A stretch of DNA of 64,000 bases from DSOI01 sp041394885. Its GTDB lineage: Bacteria; Acidobacteriota; Terriglobia; Bryobacterales; Bryobacteraceae. The DNA is taken from assembly GCA_041394885.1 (NCBI GenBank), contig JAWKHI010000006.1, positions 124,001-188,000 of the forward strand, given 5' to 3'. The notes under the pieces were generated by a model that saw nothing but the letters and a program-made list of their open reading frames with translations, ran no database searches and had not been told where the DNA came from. Positions 9,351-17,248 of the stretch are shown piece by piece; positions within the stretch are counted from its first letter, which is position 1; every line of letters begins with the position of its first letter. A program made the translations under genes and the position numbers.

Positions 9351-10121
9351 ATGGAATCATACCCTTCTATGCGAACGTATTCTCTCGCCGCCGAACTCTG
9401 CGCTGAGTTTCTGGGAACTTTCGTCCTGATCCTGCTCGGCTGCGGCGTCGTCGCCTCCGTCGTCCTGTTTGACGACAAAGGCGGCTTCACCAACATCAAC
9501 CTCGCCTGGGGACTCGCCGTCACCTTCGGCATCTACACCGCCGGCAAGATCTCCGGCGCTCACCTCAATCCCGCCGTCACCGTCGCCCTCGCCGTTCTCC
9601 GCGGCTTTTCCTGGGCCAAGGTGCTCCCCTACATCGGCGTCCAGACCCTCGCCTCCTTCTCAGCCGCCGCCCTCGTTTTCGCCAACTACAGGCCCGCTTT
9701 CCTCAAAGTGGACCCGATGCTCGAAAAAACCGCCGGCGTCTTCACCACCTTTCCCGCTTTTCCCGAGTCCTTGTGGTCTGGCTTCCTCGATCAAACCATC
9801 GGCACAGCCATCCTGTTGATGCTCATCTTCGCCCTCTCCGACGAGCGCAATCAGCCGCCCGCCAACCTCACTCCGATCCTGGTCGGGCTCGTCGTCGTCG
9901 CCATCGGCATGTGTTTCGGCACCATGCACGGCTATGCCATCAACCCCGCGCGCGACTTCGGCCCGCGCCTGTTTTCCGTCGCCGCTGGTTTTCGCAACAA
10001 CGGACTGACCGACGGATCTGCCGTCTTCTGGGTTCCCATCGCCGGTCCCCTCCTCGGCGGCGTGCTCGGGGGCTGGATCTACGATCGGTTGATCGGCCGC
10101 TGGCTCGGCGATCAATCCTGA
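9351..10121 (+). CDS. glpF: aquaporin family protein, glycerol facilitator type
   Basis: A 256-residue six-helix MIP channel with two half-helices. The first NPA box is HLNPAVTVAL (about 72) and the second INPARDFGPR (about 199). The aspartate after NPAR and the insertions between helices are hallmarks of aquaglyceroporins, so glycerol or similar small polyols are likely permeants. A start at 9369 (MRTYSLAAE) is equally plausible. No glycerol kinase or glycerol-3-phosphate dehydrogenase is adjacent. Its last 10 bases overlap the end of the convergent ribbon-helix-helix gene. Confidence 0.88.
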   Translation: MESYPSMRTYSLAAELCAEFLGTFVLILLGCGVVASVVLFDDKGGFTNINLAWGLAVTFGIYTAGKISGAHLNPAVTVALAVLRGFSWAKVLPYIGVQTLASFSAAALVFANYRPAFLKVDPMLEKTAGVFTTFPAFPESLWSGFLDQTIGTAILLMLIFALSDERNQPPANLTPILVGLVVVAIGMCFGTMHGYAINPARDFGPRLFSVAAGFRNNGLTDGSAVFWVPIAGPLLGGVLGGWIYDRLIGRWLGDQS

Positions 10122-10315
10122 GTCTTGTCCCGCGACGCCTCCGCTTCCGCCGATTCCCCGCCACTCCGCCGCAGCCGCCCGCTGTCGGCCAGCGCCCGGC
10201 GCAGCAGATACTCGATCTGGCCGTTCAGTGAACGCAAGTCATCGTCGGCCCAACGGCGCAGGTGCTCCATCACCTCGCCGTCGATTCGCACTAGAAATGA
10301 CTTGCGTTCGGCCAA
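10112..10315 (-). CDS. Arc-type ribbon-helix-helix DNA-binding protein
   Basis: A 67-residue protein with a single RHH fold. The strand is KSFLVRID, followed by helix EVMEHLRRWADDD and the second helix LNGQIEYLLRRAL; a charged tail follows. It starts with TTG, supported by GAGGAG six bases away. It lies 26 bases after the SPFH gene on the same strand, so the two form an operon. The operon promoter carries tandem 11-bp repeats (11234-11260), the kind of operator RHH dimers bind, so autoregulation is likely. It could instead be an antitoxin-like protein, but no toxin gene is next to it. Confidence 0.75.
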   Translation of the reverse strand: MAERKSFLVRIDGEVMEHLRRWADDDLRSLNGQIEYLLRRALADSGRLRRSGGESAEAEASRDKTQD

Positions 10316-10341
10316 TCTACGCTCCTCACCACTACACCTCT

Positions 10342-11211
10342 TTAGTGATACATCGTGCCGGCATTCACAACCGGTTGCGTCGTCGTTTCACTGCACAGAA
10401 CAACCCGCAGGTTCGACACCATCGATGCCCGGCGCTCCTCGTCCAAGTCCACCACCTTGTGGTGCGCCAATTGGTCGAGCGCCATCTGCACCATCCCTAC
10501 CGCGCCTTCCACGATCTTTGACCGCGCCGCGATCACCGCCGACGCCTGTTGCCGCCGCAGCATCGCCGCCGCGATCTCCGCCGCGTACGACAGGTGGCTG
10601 ATGCGTGCCTCCACCACATCCACCCCCGCCACCGCCAGCCTTTCCTGGACCTCGGCCTTCAGTTGCCCCGCCACGACCGCCGTGTTGCCTCGCAGCGAGA
10701 CCTGCTGGTCCTCGTGCGCGTCGTAGGGATAGTTCGTCGCCAGATTGCGCAGCGCTGCCTCGCTTTGCACATGCACGTAGTTCTCGTAATTGTCCACCTG
10801 GAACATCGCCTCCGCCGTCTCCACAACCTTCCAGACCACTACGGCCGCGATCTCGATCGGATTTCCATCCTGATCGTTCACCTTCAGCCGCGCCGTCTCG
10901 AAGTTGCGCACACGCAACGACACGTGATGTTTCGAGTAGAGCGGATTGGCCCACCGCAGGCCCTGTGCCTTGACGGTGCCCATGTACCGGCCGAACAGTT
11001 GTAGCACCACGCCCTGGTTGGGCTGTACCGCGAACAGGCCCGTAGCCGCGATGATCAGTTCCGTGACCAACGCCACCATATGGCCCATGATCCAGGCGAA
11101 TTCCTTCCGGAAACCTGTGAAAAACGAAACCACGGTCAAGGTGACCAAGACCAGCAGCAACAGCAGAGCTCCACCGCCCGACGGAGCATGCATCTCTTTT
11201 TCTTTCAACAT
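10342..11211 (-). CDS. SPFH (stomatin/flotillin-like) membrane protein
   Basis: A 289-residue protein. Two hydrophobic segments near the N-terminus (about 13-35 and 45-62) anchor it. An SPFH/band-7 domain follows (about 62-240), beginning VQPNQGVVLQLFGRY and including WANPLY and the helical YAAEIAAAMLRRQQAS. Such proteins build large membrane scaffolds and often hold proteases or other complexes. The start is supported by AAGGAGG at 11220-11226. It is the first gene of an operon with the ribbon-helix-helix gene. Residues 250-289 are not recognisable. Confidence 0.85.
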   Translation of the reverse strand: MLKEKEMHAPSGGGALLLLLVLVTLTVVSFFTGFRKEFAWIMGHMVALVTELIIAATGLFAVQPNQGVVLQLFGRYMGTVKAQGLRWANPLYSKHHVSLRVRNFETARLKVNDQDGNPIEIAAVVVWKVVETAEAMFQVDNYENYVHVQSEAALRNLATNYPYDAHEDQQVSLRGNTAVVAGQLKAEVQERLAVAGVDVVEARISHLSYAAEIAAAMLRRQQASAVIAARSKIVEGAVGMVQMALDQLAHHKVVDLDEERRASMVSNLRVVLCSETTTQPVVNAGTMYH

Positions 11212-11233
11212 GTTAGGGCCTCCTTGGCGCCCT

Positions 11234-11260
11234 ATATCACTATGATATCACTTAGATATC
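11234..11260. repeat. three-unit 11-bp iteron, putative RHH operator
   Basis: ATATCACT occurs at 11234-11241 and 11245-11252, and ATATC again at 11256-11260, so units are spaced exactly 11 bases, one helical turn. The array covers the -10 and spacer of the SPFH-RHH promoter. Ribbon-helix-helix proteins of the Arc/MetJ type bind such tandem sites cooperatively, and the second gene of the operon encodes one. The binding itself is an inference. Confidence 0.6.
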
Positions 11261-11269
11261 GCGCGTCAA
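11242..11269 (-). promoter_or_regulatory. sigma-70-type promoter of the SPFH-RHH operon
   Basis: On the minus strand, TTGACG (11269-11264) and TATCAT (11247-11242) are separated by 16 bases. Each matches the consensus at five of six positions. The -10 ends 30 bases before the SPFH start codon. It is overlapped along most of its length by the 11-bp repeats described next. Confidence 0.6.
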
Positions 11270-11340
11270 GCGAAATCGATCCGGACTCCCCGAAAATCGA
11301 CACGAACGCCGCCACGGCGCAAACGGTAGAATAGGAGCAT

Positions 11341-12570
11341 ATGTCGCTCCCTTCCGGCGAGTTCTATCGCATCCAAAAGCTGCCCCAATATGTGTTTGCC
11401 TCCGTCAACGAGATGAAGGCTAACCTCCGGGCAGCCCAGTACGATGTGATCGATTTCGGCATGGGAAACCCCGACGGCGCCACTCCCCGCATCATCGTTT
11501 CCAAGATGGCCGAGGCGGCCCGCGACAAGCGCAATCATCGCTATTCCATGTCGCGCGGGCTCCCCAATCTCCGCCTGGAAATCTGCAAGCGCTATCGCAA
11601 GAACTACGGCGTCGATCTCGATCCCGAAACCGAAACCATCGCCACCATCGGCGCCAAGGACGCGCTGGCGCATCTCTTGTTCGCTGTGATCGGCCCCGGC
11701 GATATCGTCGCCTCTCCCAATCCCGCCTACCCCATTCATCAGTACGGCGTCATCATGGCCGAGGGCCACGCCTGCACCATTCCCATGCCCTCGCCCGCCG
11801 AGTTCCTCAACCGGCTCCACGATATCTACAAACAAAAGGCCGGCAAGAAACCGGCCATGATTCTCATCTCGTTCCCCCACAACCCGACAACCATGTGCGT
11901 CGACCTCGATTTCATGAAAGAGATTGTCGCCCTCGCCCACAAACACGGCACCATGGTCGTCCACGACTTCGCCTACGCCGACCTCTGCTTCGACGGCTAC
12001 AAAGCCCCCAGCATTCTCGAAGTGGATGGCGCCAAGGACGTCGCCGTCGAGATTTTTTCCATGTCGAAGTCCTACAACATGGCCGGCTGGCGCATGGGCT
12101 TCTGCCTCGGCAACCCCAAGATGATCAAGGCGCTTGCCCGCATCAAGAGCTATCTCGATTACGGCATCTTTCAGCCGCTCCAGATTGCCGGCATCATCGC
12201 CCTGCGCGAGTGTGAGGACGACGTCGTCCGGATCCGCGAGGTGTATCGCAAGCGCCGCGACGTACTGATCGACGGTCTCAACCGCGCCGGATGGCCCATC
12301 GAGCCGCCCAAGGGCTCCATGTTCGTGTGGGCGCCCATTCCTGAGCCGTTCCGCGAGATGGGATCGCTCGATTTTTCCAAGAAACTGCTGCAGGAAGCCC
12401 TGGTGGCCGTGTCGCCCGGGATCGGATTTGGGCCGTACGGAGAGGGTCACGTGCGGTTCGCGCTGATTGAAAACGAGCACCGGAGCCGGCAGGCCATCCG
12501 GTCCATCAAACAGTTCCTGCGCGAAAGCCCTGACCGGGGCGCCGCGGCAGGAACGCCGAGACACCGATAA
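11341..12570 (+). CDS. class I/II aminotransferase, alanine transaminase (AlaC-like)
   Basis: A 409-residue fold-type I PLP aminotransferase. The N-terminus IQKLPQYVFASVNEMK and FGMGNPDGATP matches the AlaC/alanine-synthesising branch. The PLP lysine is in FSMSKSYNMAGWR (about 243) and the substrate-binding Arg in GHVRFALIEN (about 375). It probably interconverts pyruvate/glutamate and alanine/2-oxoglutarate; the exact substrate is inferred from the family. The last codons overlap the Shine-Dalgarno of the downstream beta-barrel gene, which starts 14 bases later. Confidence 0.88.
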   Translation: MSLPSGEFYRIQKLPQYVFASVNEMKANLRAAQYDVIDFGMGNPDGATPRIIVSKMAEAARDKRNHRYSMSRGLPNLRLEICKRYRKNYGVDLDPETETIATIGAKDALAHLLFAVIGPGDIVASPNPAYPIHQYGVIMAEGHACTIPMPSPAEFLNRLHDIYKQKAGKKPAMILISFPHNPTTMCVDLDFMKEIVALAHKHGTMVVHDFAYADLCFDGYKAPSILEVDGAKDVAVEIFSMSKSYNMAGWRMGFCLGNPKMIKALARIKSYLDYGIFQPLQIAGIIALRECEDDVVRIREVYRKRRDVLIDGLNRAGWPIEPPKGSMFVWAPIPEPFREMGSLDFSKKLLQEALVAVSPGIGFGPYGEGHVRFALIENEHRSRQAIRSIKQFLRESPDRGAAAGTPRHR

Positions 12571-12584
12571 AGGAGCCCTCGATT

Positions 12585-13139
12585 TTGATACGCATCCTCG
12601 TGTTTTTACTTGCCGCGTCTGCTTTGGCACCCGCGCAGAATCTGTCCGTCGGCCTCCGCGCCGGCGCGCCCGTTCTCGACGCCTTCGACACCGTCGAGAC
12701 CCGCTTCAAAAGCATCCCGCATCGCTACACCTTCGGGCCAACGTTCGAGGTCCGCCTCCCAGCCAACCTCGGCATCACCTTCGACATCCTCTACTGAAGC
12801 ATGGAGTTTGCCGACAATGGCCAGTCCCGCACCGGCAGCCTCTGGCAGTTTCCCCTCATGCTCCGCAAGAAGTTCGGGCCCGGCCCCGCCAAACCCTTCC
12901 TCGCCGCTGGCGCTTCCTTTTCCAGGCTCTCCGGCCTGGCCGTTCGCGATCCCGCCGAATTCGTCAAGAGCTACACCACCGGCGTCGTATTCGGCGGGGG
13001 TGTGGAGATCAAGGTTCCCATCATCCGTATCACGCCCGAAATCCGATACACCCACCGGTTCGAAGACCAGTTCCGCGTCGGCAATCTCATCAACCTCCGC
13101 GGCAACCAGCTCACAATGCTCGTCGGGGTCACGTTCTGA
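12585..13139 (+). pseudogene. outer-membrane beta-barrel protein gene interrupted by an in-frame TGA
   Basis: A TTG start preceded by AAGGAG (9-base spacing) opens a signal peptide (ILVFLLAASALAPAQ) and a beta-barrel beginning. It reaches DILY and then TGA at 12795-12797. The same frame continues at once with SMEFADNG to a terminal VGVTF, a typical barrel C-terminus ending in Phe. The two halves (70 and about 114 residues) together make a normal small porin-like OmpA/OprF-type barrel. A C-to-T change in a CGA arginine codon would explain the stop. Readthrough or a sequencing error cannot be excluded. Confidence 0.65.
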
Positions 13140-13173
13140 GAGTCGGGTTTTTGACATATACTAAGAGACTTCG

Positions 13174-14337
13174 ATGCTGCTGATCCCAGCTTTGTTGTTG
13201 CTGATCACCGGGACATCCCCGAATCCGGCCGAGTTGCATCGGCGCCTGGACCACCTGACCGTGGAAACCGAGTCCCGGCTCGCCGCGGTCGAAACGGCGC
13301 GCCAATGGCTCCAGGCCGCCGGCAAAAAGCCCAAACGGGACGAGTGGGGGGCCATCGCTACGCTCGTCGACCAGTTGGAATCGGGCGGCGACCCGTTTGA
13401 CGGTCAGACCGGCGATCTACGCCAGGCCTATCGCTCCACCGTCGACGGAACCCTCCAACCCTACCGCGTCTTTGTCCCGCCAAACCTCGAACCCGAGCGC
13501 AGCTATCCCCTCTTGGTAGTGCTCCACGGCCATCACGGTGACGAAAACTCCTACTTCGACAAATATCGCGACCGCGCCACCGGCGAGCGCACGCTCCTCC
13601 GTCTGGCCGAGGACCGCGGCTATTTCGTCGTCGCCCCGCGCGGACGCGGCCCCGGCAGCCGCTACACCGACGAAGCCGAGCAGGACGTGCTCGACGTCAT
13701 TGACCGCGTCTCCGCTCTCTACCCTATCGACGAACGGCAGATCTTCCTCTCCGGCCATTCCTCGGGCGGCGTCGGCACCTGGAAAATAGGGTTTCGCTTC
13801 GCGCAGCGGTTCGCCGCCCTTGCCGCGGTCGGTTCGGCCTTCCGCTACCAGCCGGCGGAACTGTCGCGGCTTCCGCTCGCCGACAGCCCTGCCAAACCGC
13901 TGCTCTACGTCCAAGGCCGCCAGGATCACTTGGCCACCAACCGCTATGCCGCGAACCTGGTTGATTTCCTCGGACCCCGCCTCCAGAATTTTGTCTACAA
14001 GGAATTTCCCGACGGGCACAACTCGCTCGGCACCACCTCGCTGCCCACCGTGTTCGACTTTTTCGATTCCGTCCGGCAAGGCGATGAGTTGATGAGTAGC
14101 GACACCGTCAGCCCGCCCAAACTGGTTGCCGCCGCCTCGCGCAAGCGTAGCGCCCGCTACCGCGCCGTGCCCAAGCGCCGGACGGTGGCCAAACGGACCG
14201 CCACAAAACGAATCGCCGCGAAACGAACTCCCGCCAGGCACATCGCGGCGCGCAAGACACCCTCCACGAAGAAGCCGATGGCCAGGCGCAGCGTCACTCC
14301 CTACAAAAAGGGATCGACGAAAGCCCGGAAGAAGTAA
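13174..14337 (+). CDS. exported alpha/beta hydrolase (esterase/depolymerase-like) with Lys/Arg-rich tail
   Basis: A 387-residue protein with a short signal sequence, a helical region (about 20-95) and an alpha/beta-hydrolase domain (about 95-300). The domain has an oxyanion strand LLVVLHGHHGD, nucleophile serine in SGHSSGG (about 196), Asp in QGRQDHLATN and His in FPDGHNS. This resembles polyhydroxybutyrate-depolymerase and feruloyl-esterase folds. From about residue 322 the chain is a low-complexity cationic tail rich in AKR, TKR and AAR units up to the C-terminus. That tail is unusual for a secreted esterase and may bind polyanions. Confidence 0.75.
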   Translation: MLLIPALLLLITGTSPNPAELHRRLDHLTVETESRLAAVETARQWLQAAGKKPKRDEWGAIATLVDQLESGGDPFDGQTGDLRQAYRSTVDGTLQPYRVFVPPNLEPERSYPLLVVLHGHHGDENSYFDKYRDRATGERTLLRLAEDRGYFVVAPRGRGPGSRYTDEAEQDVLDVIDRVSALYPIDERQIFLSGHSSGGVGTWKIGFRFAQRFAALAAVGSAFRYQPAELSRLPLADSPAKPLLYVQGRQDHLATNRYAANLVDFLGPRLQNFVYKEFPDGHNSLGTTSLPTVFDFFDSVRQGDELMSSDTVSPPKLVAAASRKRSARYRAVPKRRTVAKRTATKRIAAKRTPARHIAARKTPSTKKPMARRSVTPYKKGSTKARKK

Positions 14338-14353
14338 ACCGCCCCGGCAGCCC

Positions 14354-14935
14354 TCAGCTCGCTACCGACACAGACTGCAGCCGGACGCGCAGAGTCGTAT
14401 AAGCCCGCCACAACAGCGATTTTACCGTCGGAACCGTGCATCCCAGCTCTCGCGCGATTCGCGCGTACTCCATCTCTTCCCACCGGTGCATGATAACAGC
14501 CCGCTTCTGCCGCGCCGGTAGACTGTCGAGCGCCTCCCGTACCTGCTCCTGCAGAATCCCGCGCCGCTGTTTCACCTCCAGCGCATCGTCCAGGCCCGTG
14601 CCCGGATCCCGCAACTGCCGCCGGATCCCCGAGGCCGGAACCGCGTCCAGGCTTTCCTGGCCGTTCTCGAGCCGCGTGTCCCGGATCCAGTTCAACGCCC
14701 GGTTGGTCGCGATCCGGTACAGCCATGTGGTGAATTTCGCCGTCGGCTCGTAGCGCTCCCGCGATAGATACACTCGCAGAAACGCCTCCTGCGCCAATTC
14801 TTCCGCCACCGCGCGATTGTGCACCATTCGCTGGATGAACGCCACCAAGCGGTCCCAATGCTTGTCCAGAAGCATCTTGATGCATTCGGTGTCGCCCTCG
14901 CGCACCCGCAGCATCAGTTCCGTATCACTGCTCAT
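14354..14935 (-). CDS. ECF-type RNA polymerase sigma factor
   Basis: A 193-residue sigma-70 family protein with region 2 (HWDRLVAFIQRMV to TTWLYRIATNRALNWIRD) and region 4 (DSLPARQKRAVIMHRWEEM, then the HTH GCTVPTVKSLLWRAYTTL). The start at 14935 is chosen because the conserved region begins there and it lies 11 bases after the kinase stop. Further upstream, frame extension enters the kinase gene. It is the third gene of an operon with a response regulator and histidine kinase. No anti-sigma factor is seen next to it, so its control may run through the two-component pair. Confidence 0.88.
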   Translation of the reverse strand: MSSDTELMLRVREGDTECIKMLLDKHWDRLVAFIQRMVHNRAVAEELAQEAFLRVYLSRERYEPTAKFTTWLYRIATNRALNWIRDTRLENGQESLDAVPASGIRRQLRDPGTGLDDALEVKQRRGILQEQVREALDSLPARQKRAVIMHRWEEMEYARIARELGCTVPTVKSLLWRAYTTLRVRLQSVSVAS

Positions 14936-14945
14936 TGTGTCCGCT

Positions 14946-16436
14946 TTAGTCTGCACTCTGTTCCATCTCCACGCTGCTAGGGGAACTGGCTCCTGCCGCC
15001 GGCCCTGACGAGGCTGTTCCTGTAATACTTGGACCGCTCCCGGCCGCTTCCGGTAACCGCGGGTTGTGTAAAGAAACATCAAGGATCGGTTGGCTCGCCG
15101 TTACCGGCAACTCGATGGTTACCCGCAGCCCCGGATTCGAATTCGCCGCACCGATGCGCCCCTTGTGCGCCCGCACCGCGCGTTCCGCGATCGCCAATCC
15201 CAGCCCCGTCCCCCCGCTCGAACGGTTCCGGTCGCTCTCTACCCGGAAAAACGGGCGGAAGATATCGCTCAGCATCGCAGCGGGAACCCCCGGACCGCGA
15301 TCCCGGACCGCGATCCTCACCATGCCTTCACCGCGCCCCACCGTCACCGTCACCGCCGATCCGGGCTCGCTGTGACGGATCGCGTTCCGCACCACATTCT
15401 CGATCGCCCGCCGGAGCAACTCCCGGTCTCCCAATACCGCCAGTTCGCCTTCCGGCTCGAATTCGATGTGGCACTGCCGCGCCTCGGCCTCGATCGTGCA
15501 ATCGGCTACGATCGCGCCCGCCAGATCGTTGATAGCGACATGCTCCAAGTTCTTCGCCGCCGGGTCGCCCTCCACCCGCGTCACCTGCAGCAATTCGCCC
15601 ACCAGCGCCGTCAACCGCGACAGTTCGCTCCGGATCCGGTCAAACGCCGCCCCCGGGTCCGGACTCGTCCGCGCCAGTTCCACCGCGAATCCGAGACGCG
15701 CCAGGGGGGACCGCAGTTCGTGCGACACATCCTGCAGCAACCGCCGCTCGGCCACCAGCAGATTCTGCGTCCGGTCCGCCATGCCGTCAAAATCGCGGGA
15801 AAGATCGCCCAACTCATCGCGGCGCCGGGATCGCATCCGGCTGTCGAGATCGCCTTCCCCGAACCGCGCCACCGCGGTCCGTAACTCCCGGATCGGCTTC
15901 ACGAAATGCATCGCCAGCCCGTAGCTGAACAGGATCACCAAAAACACCACCGAAAGGTAGTACGGCAGGATCCGCCACGGATCGAGCGTCGCCCGGGGCT
16001 TCGCCAGCAGAGTGAACTCTCCGTCCGGCGAGTCCGCCCGCAGCGCGGGCGGGCCGCTCAGCATCGAAAAGAAACTCGGCCGCGATCCTCCCGGTCTCCG
16101 GCGCCATGGCGGCCCAACCGACACCGCCGCCGCCACCTCCGCCGAGATGTCCTGTCCCGTCACGAGGTCCATCCCGCTCCGGTCCGCCAGTTTGTACGTC
16201 CCCGGGCTCTGCTGCTCGAACATCCGCAGTTCTTCCGACAACTCGAGTGCGCCGCCTTCCGAGTACACCCGGCGCGCCTCTTCGAGTTGCACCATGACCA
16301 GGCGGCCCGGAAACGGCCGCTGCGGAGCCCGGCTGATCAACCACGCCGTGGTGAGGAAGAACGCCACCGAGGACAACAGCAGCGTCACGGCGAACCACCC
16401 CAGGACCTTTCCGAATATGGTGGTCCGGATCGTCAT
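14946..16436 (-). CDS. sensor histidine kinase, CpxA-like
   Basis: A 496-residue membrane kinase: TM1 (about 8-32), a periplasmic domain of about 130 residues, TM2 (about 160-182), HAMP (HFVKPIRELRTAVARFGEGD), HisKA with SHELRSPLARLGF (His about 238), and HATPase with NVVRNAIRHS, RDRGPGVP and GGTGLGLAIA. The C-terminal about 60 residues are unstructured and Pro/Ser/Ala-rich. Its ATG overlaps the regulator stop (ATGA), so the two are translationally coupled. The periplasmic signal is unknown; envelope stress is suggested only by the Cpx-like layout. Confidence 0.9.
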   Translation of the reverse strand: MTIRTTIFGKVLGWFAVTLLLSSVAFFLTTAWLISRAPQRPFPGRLVMVQLEEARRVYSEGGALELSEELRMFEQQSPGTYKLADRSGMDLVTGQDISAEVAAAVSVGPPWRRRPGGSRPSFFSMLSGPPALRADSPDGEFTLLAKPRATLDPWRILPYYLSVVFLVILFSYGLAMHFVKPIRELRTAVARFGEGDLDSRMRSRRRDELGDLSRDFDGMADRTQNLLVAERRLLQDVSHELRSPLARLGFAVELARTSPDPGAAFDRIRSELSRLTALVGELLQVTRVEGDPAAKNLEHVAINDLAGAIVADCTIEAEARQCHIEFEPEGELAVLGDRELLRRAIENVVRNAIRHSEPGSAVTVTVGRGEGMVRIAVRDRGPGVPAAMLSDIFRPFFRVESDRNRSSGGTGLGLAIAERAVRAHKGRIGAANSNPGLRVTIELPVTASQPILDVSLHNPRLPEAAGSGPSITGTASSGPAAGASSPSSVEMEQSAD

Positions 16437-17146
16437 CCTTGTGTCTCCGCGCAGAACTGATAACCCACCCCGCGCACCGTCACGATCACCGGACGGCCCC
16501 GGTCAAGCTTCTTCCGCAGATGGCTCACATGCACGTCGATCGAACGGTCAAACGGCGTCGACTCCCGCTGGTAGAGCCGCTGCATCAACTCATCGCGCGA
16601 AACCACTCTCCCCGCCGCCGTCATCAGTGTGTGCAGAATTTCGAACTCCACCGAGGTCAACTCCACCGCCTGCCCCTCGATCCGTACGCCGCGTGCGCCC
16701 GTGTCCAGACGGACGCCCGAGATCTCGATCAACTGCTGGCCGGCTGGCGTCACCCCTGTGGTTGGCCCCCCGGAGGGTTTCGCGCGGCGCAGGATCGCCC
16801 GCACCCGCGCCACCAATTCATGCGGATCGAACGGTTTCGGCAGGTAGTCGTCGGCGCCGGAATTGAGGCCCTCGATCCGGCTGGGCCCATCCGTCCGCGC
16901 CGTCAACATCAGCACCGGAATGTCACTGTCGGGACGCAAGGCGCGCAATACCGCGAAACCGTCCATTTCCGGCATCATCACGTCCAGCAGTAACAGATCG
17001 TACCGCCCCGAACGCGCCATTTCCAGGCCCGCCCGTCCGTTGTGCGCCACCTCCACGGGAAGGCCCTGCCCCGCGAAGAATTCCCGCATCAGCTCGCACA
17101 ATTCCTCGTCATCGTCCACCAACAGCAATGACGGGGAATTCTCCAC
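16433..17146 (-). CDS. OmpR-family response regulator, CpxR-like
   Basis: A receiver domain (LLLVDDDEEL, phosphoacceptor Asp in LLLLDVMMPEMDG, switch lysine in LPKPFD) is joined to a winged-helix domain (ISGVRLDTGARG to VSHLRKKLDRGRPVIVTVRGVGYQF). The start is uncertain: GTG at 17146 gives the normal receiver N-terminus, while an open frame continues to a GTG at 17185. It is first in an operon with a kinase (4-base overlap) and an ECF sigma factor. Confidence 0.88.
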   Translation of the reverse strand: MENSPSLLLVDDDEELCELMREFFAGQGLPVEVAHNGRAGLEMARSGRYDLLLLDVMMPEMDGFAVLRALRPDSDIPVLMLTARTDGPSRIEGLNSGADDYLPKPFDPHELVARVRAILRRAKPSGGPTTGVTPAGQQLIEISGVRLDTGARGVRIEGQAVELTSVEFEILHTLMTAAGRVVSRDELMQRLYQRESTPFDRSIDVHVSHLRKKLDRGRPVIVTVRGVGYQFCAETQG

Positions 17147-17248
17147 GAACCCATTGTGCACCGCCGGTCCGCAATCTCGCGACACTTCCAGGCGGCCTTT
17201 AACAAAACTTTAAAAGGACGCCATCCGCCGGCTCCCCAGCCCGCGCTG

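Noticed and set aside
12795..12797. Selenocysteine codon in the beta-barrel gene
   Set aside because: No selenoprotein family member, no downstream SECIS-like hairpin noticed and the position has no redox role; a nonsense mutation is simpler.
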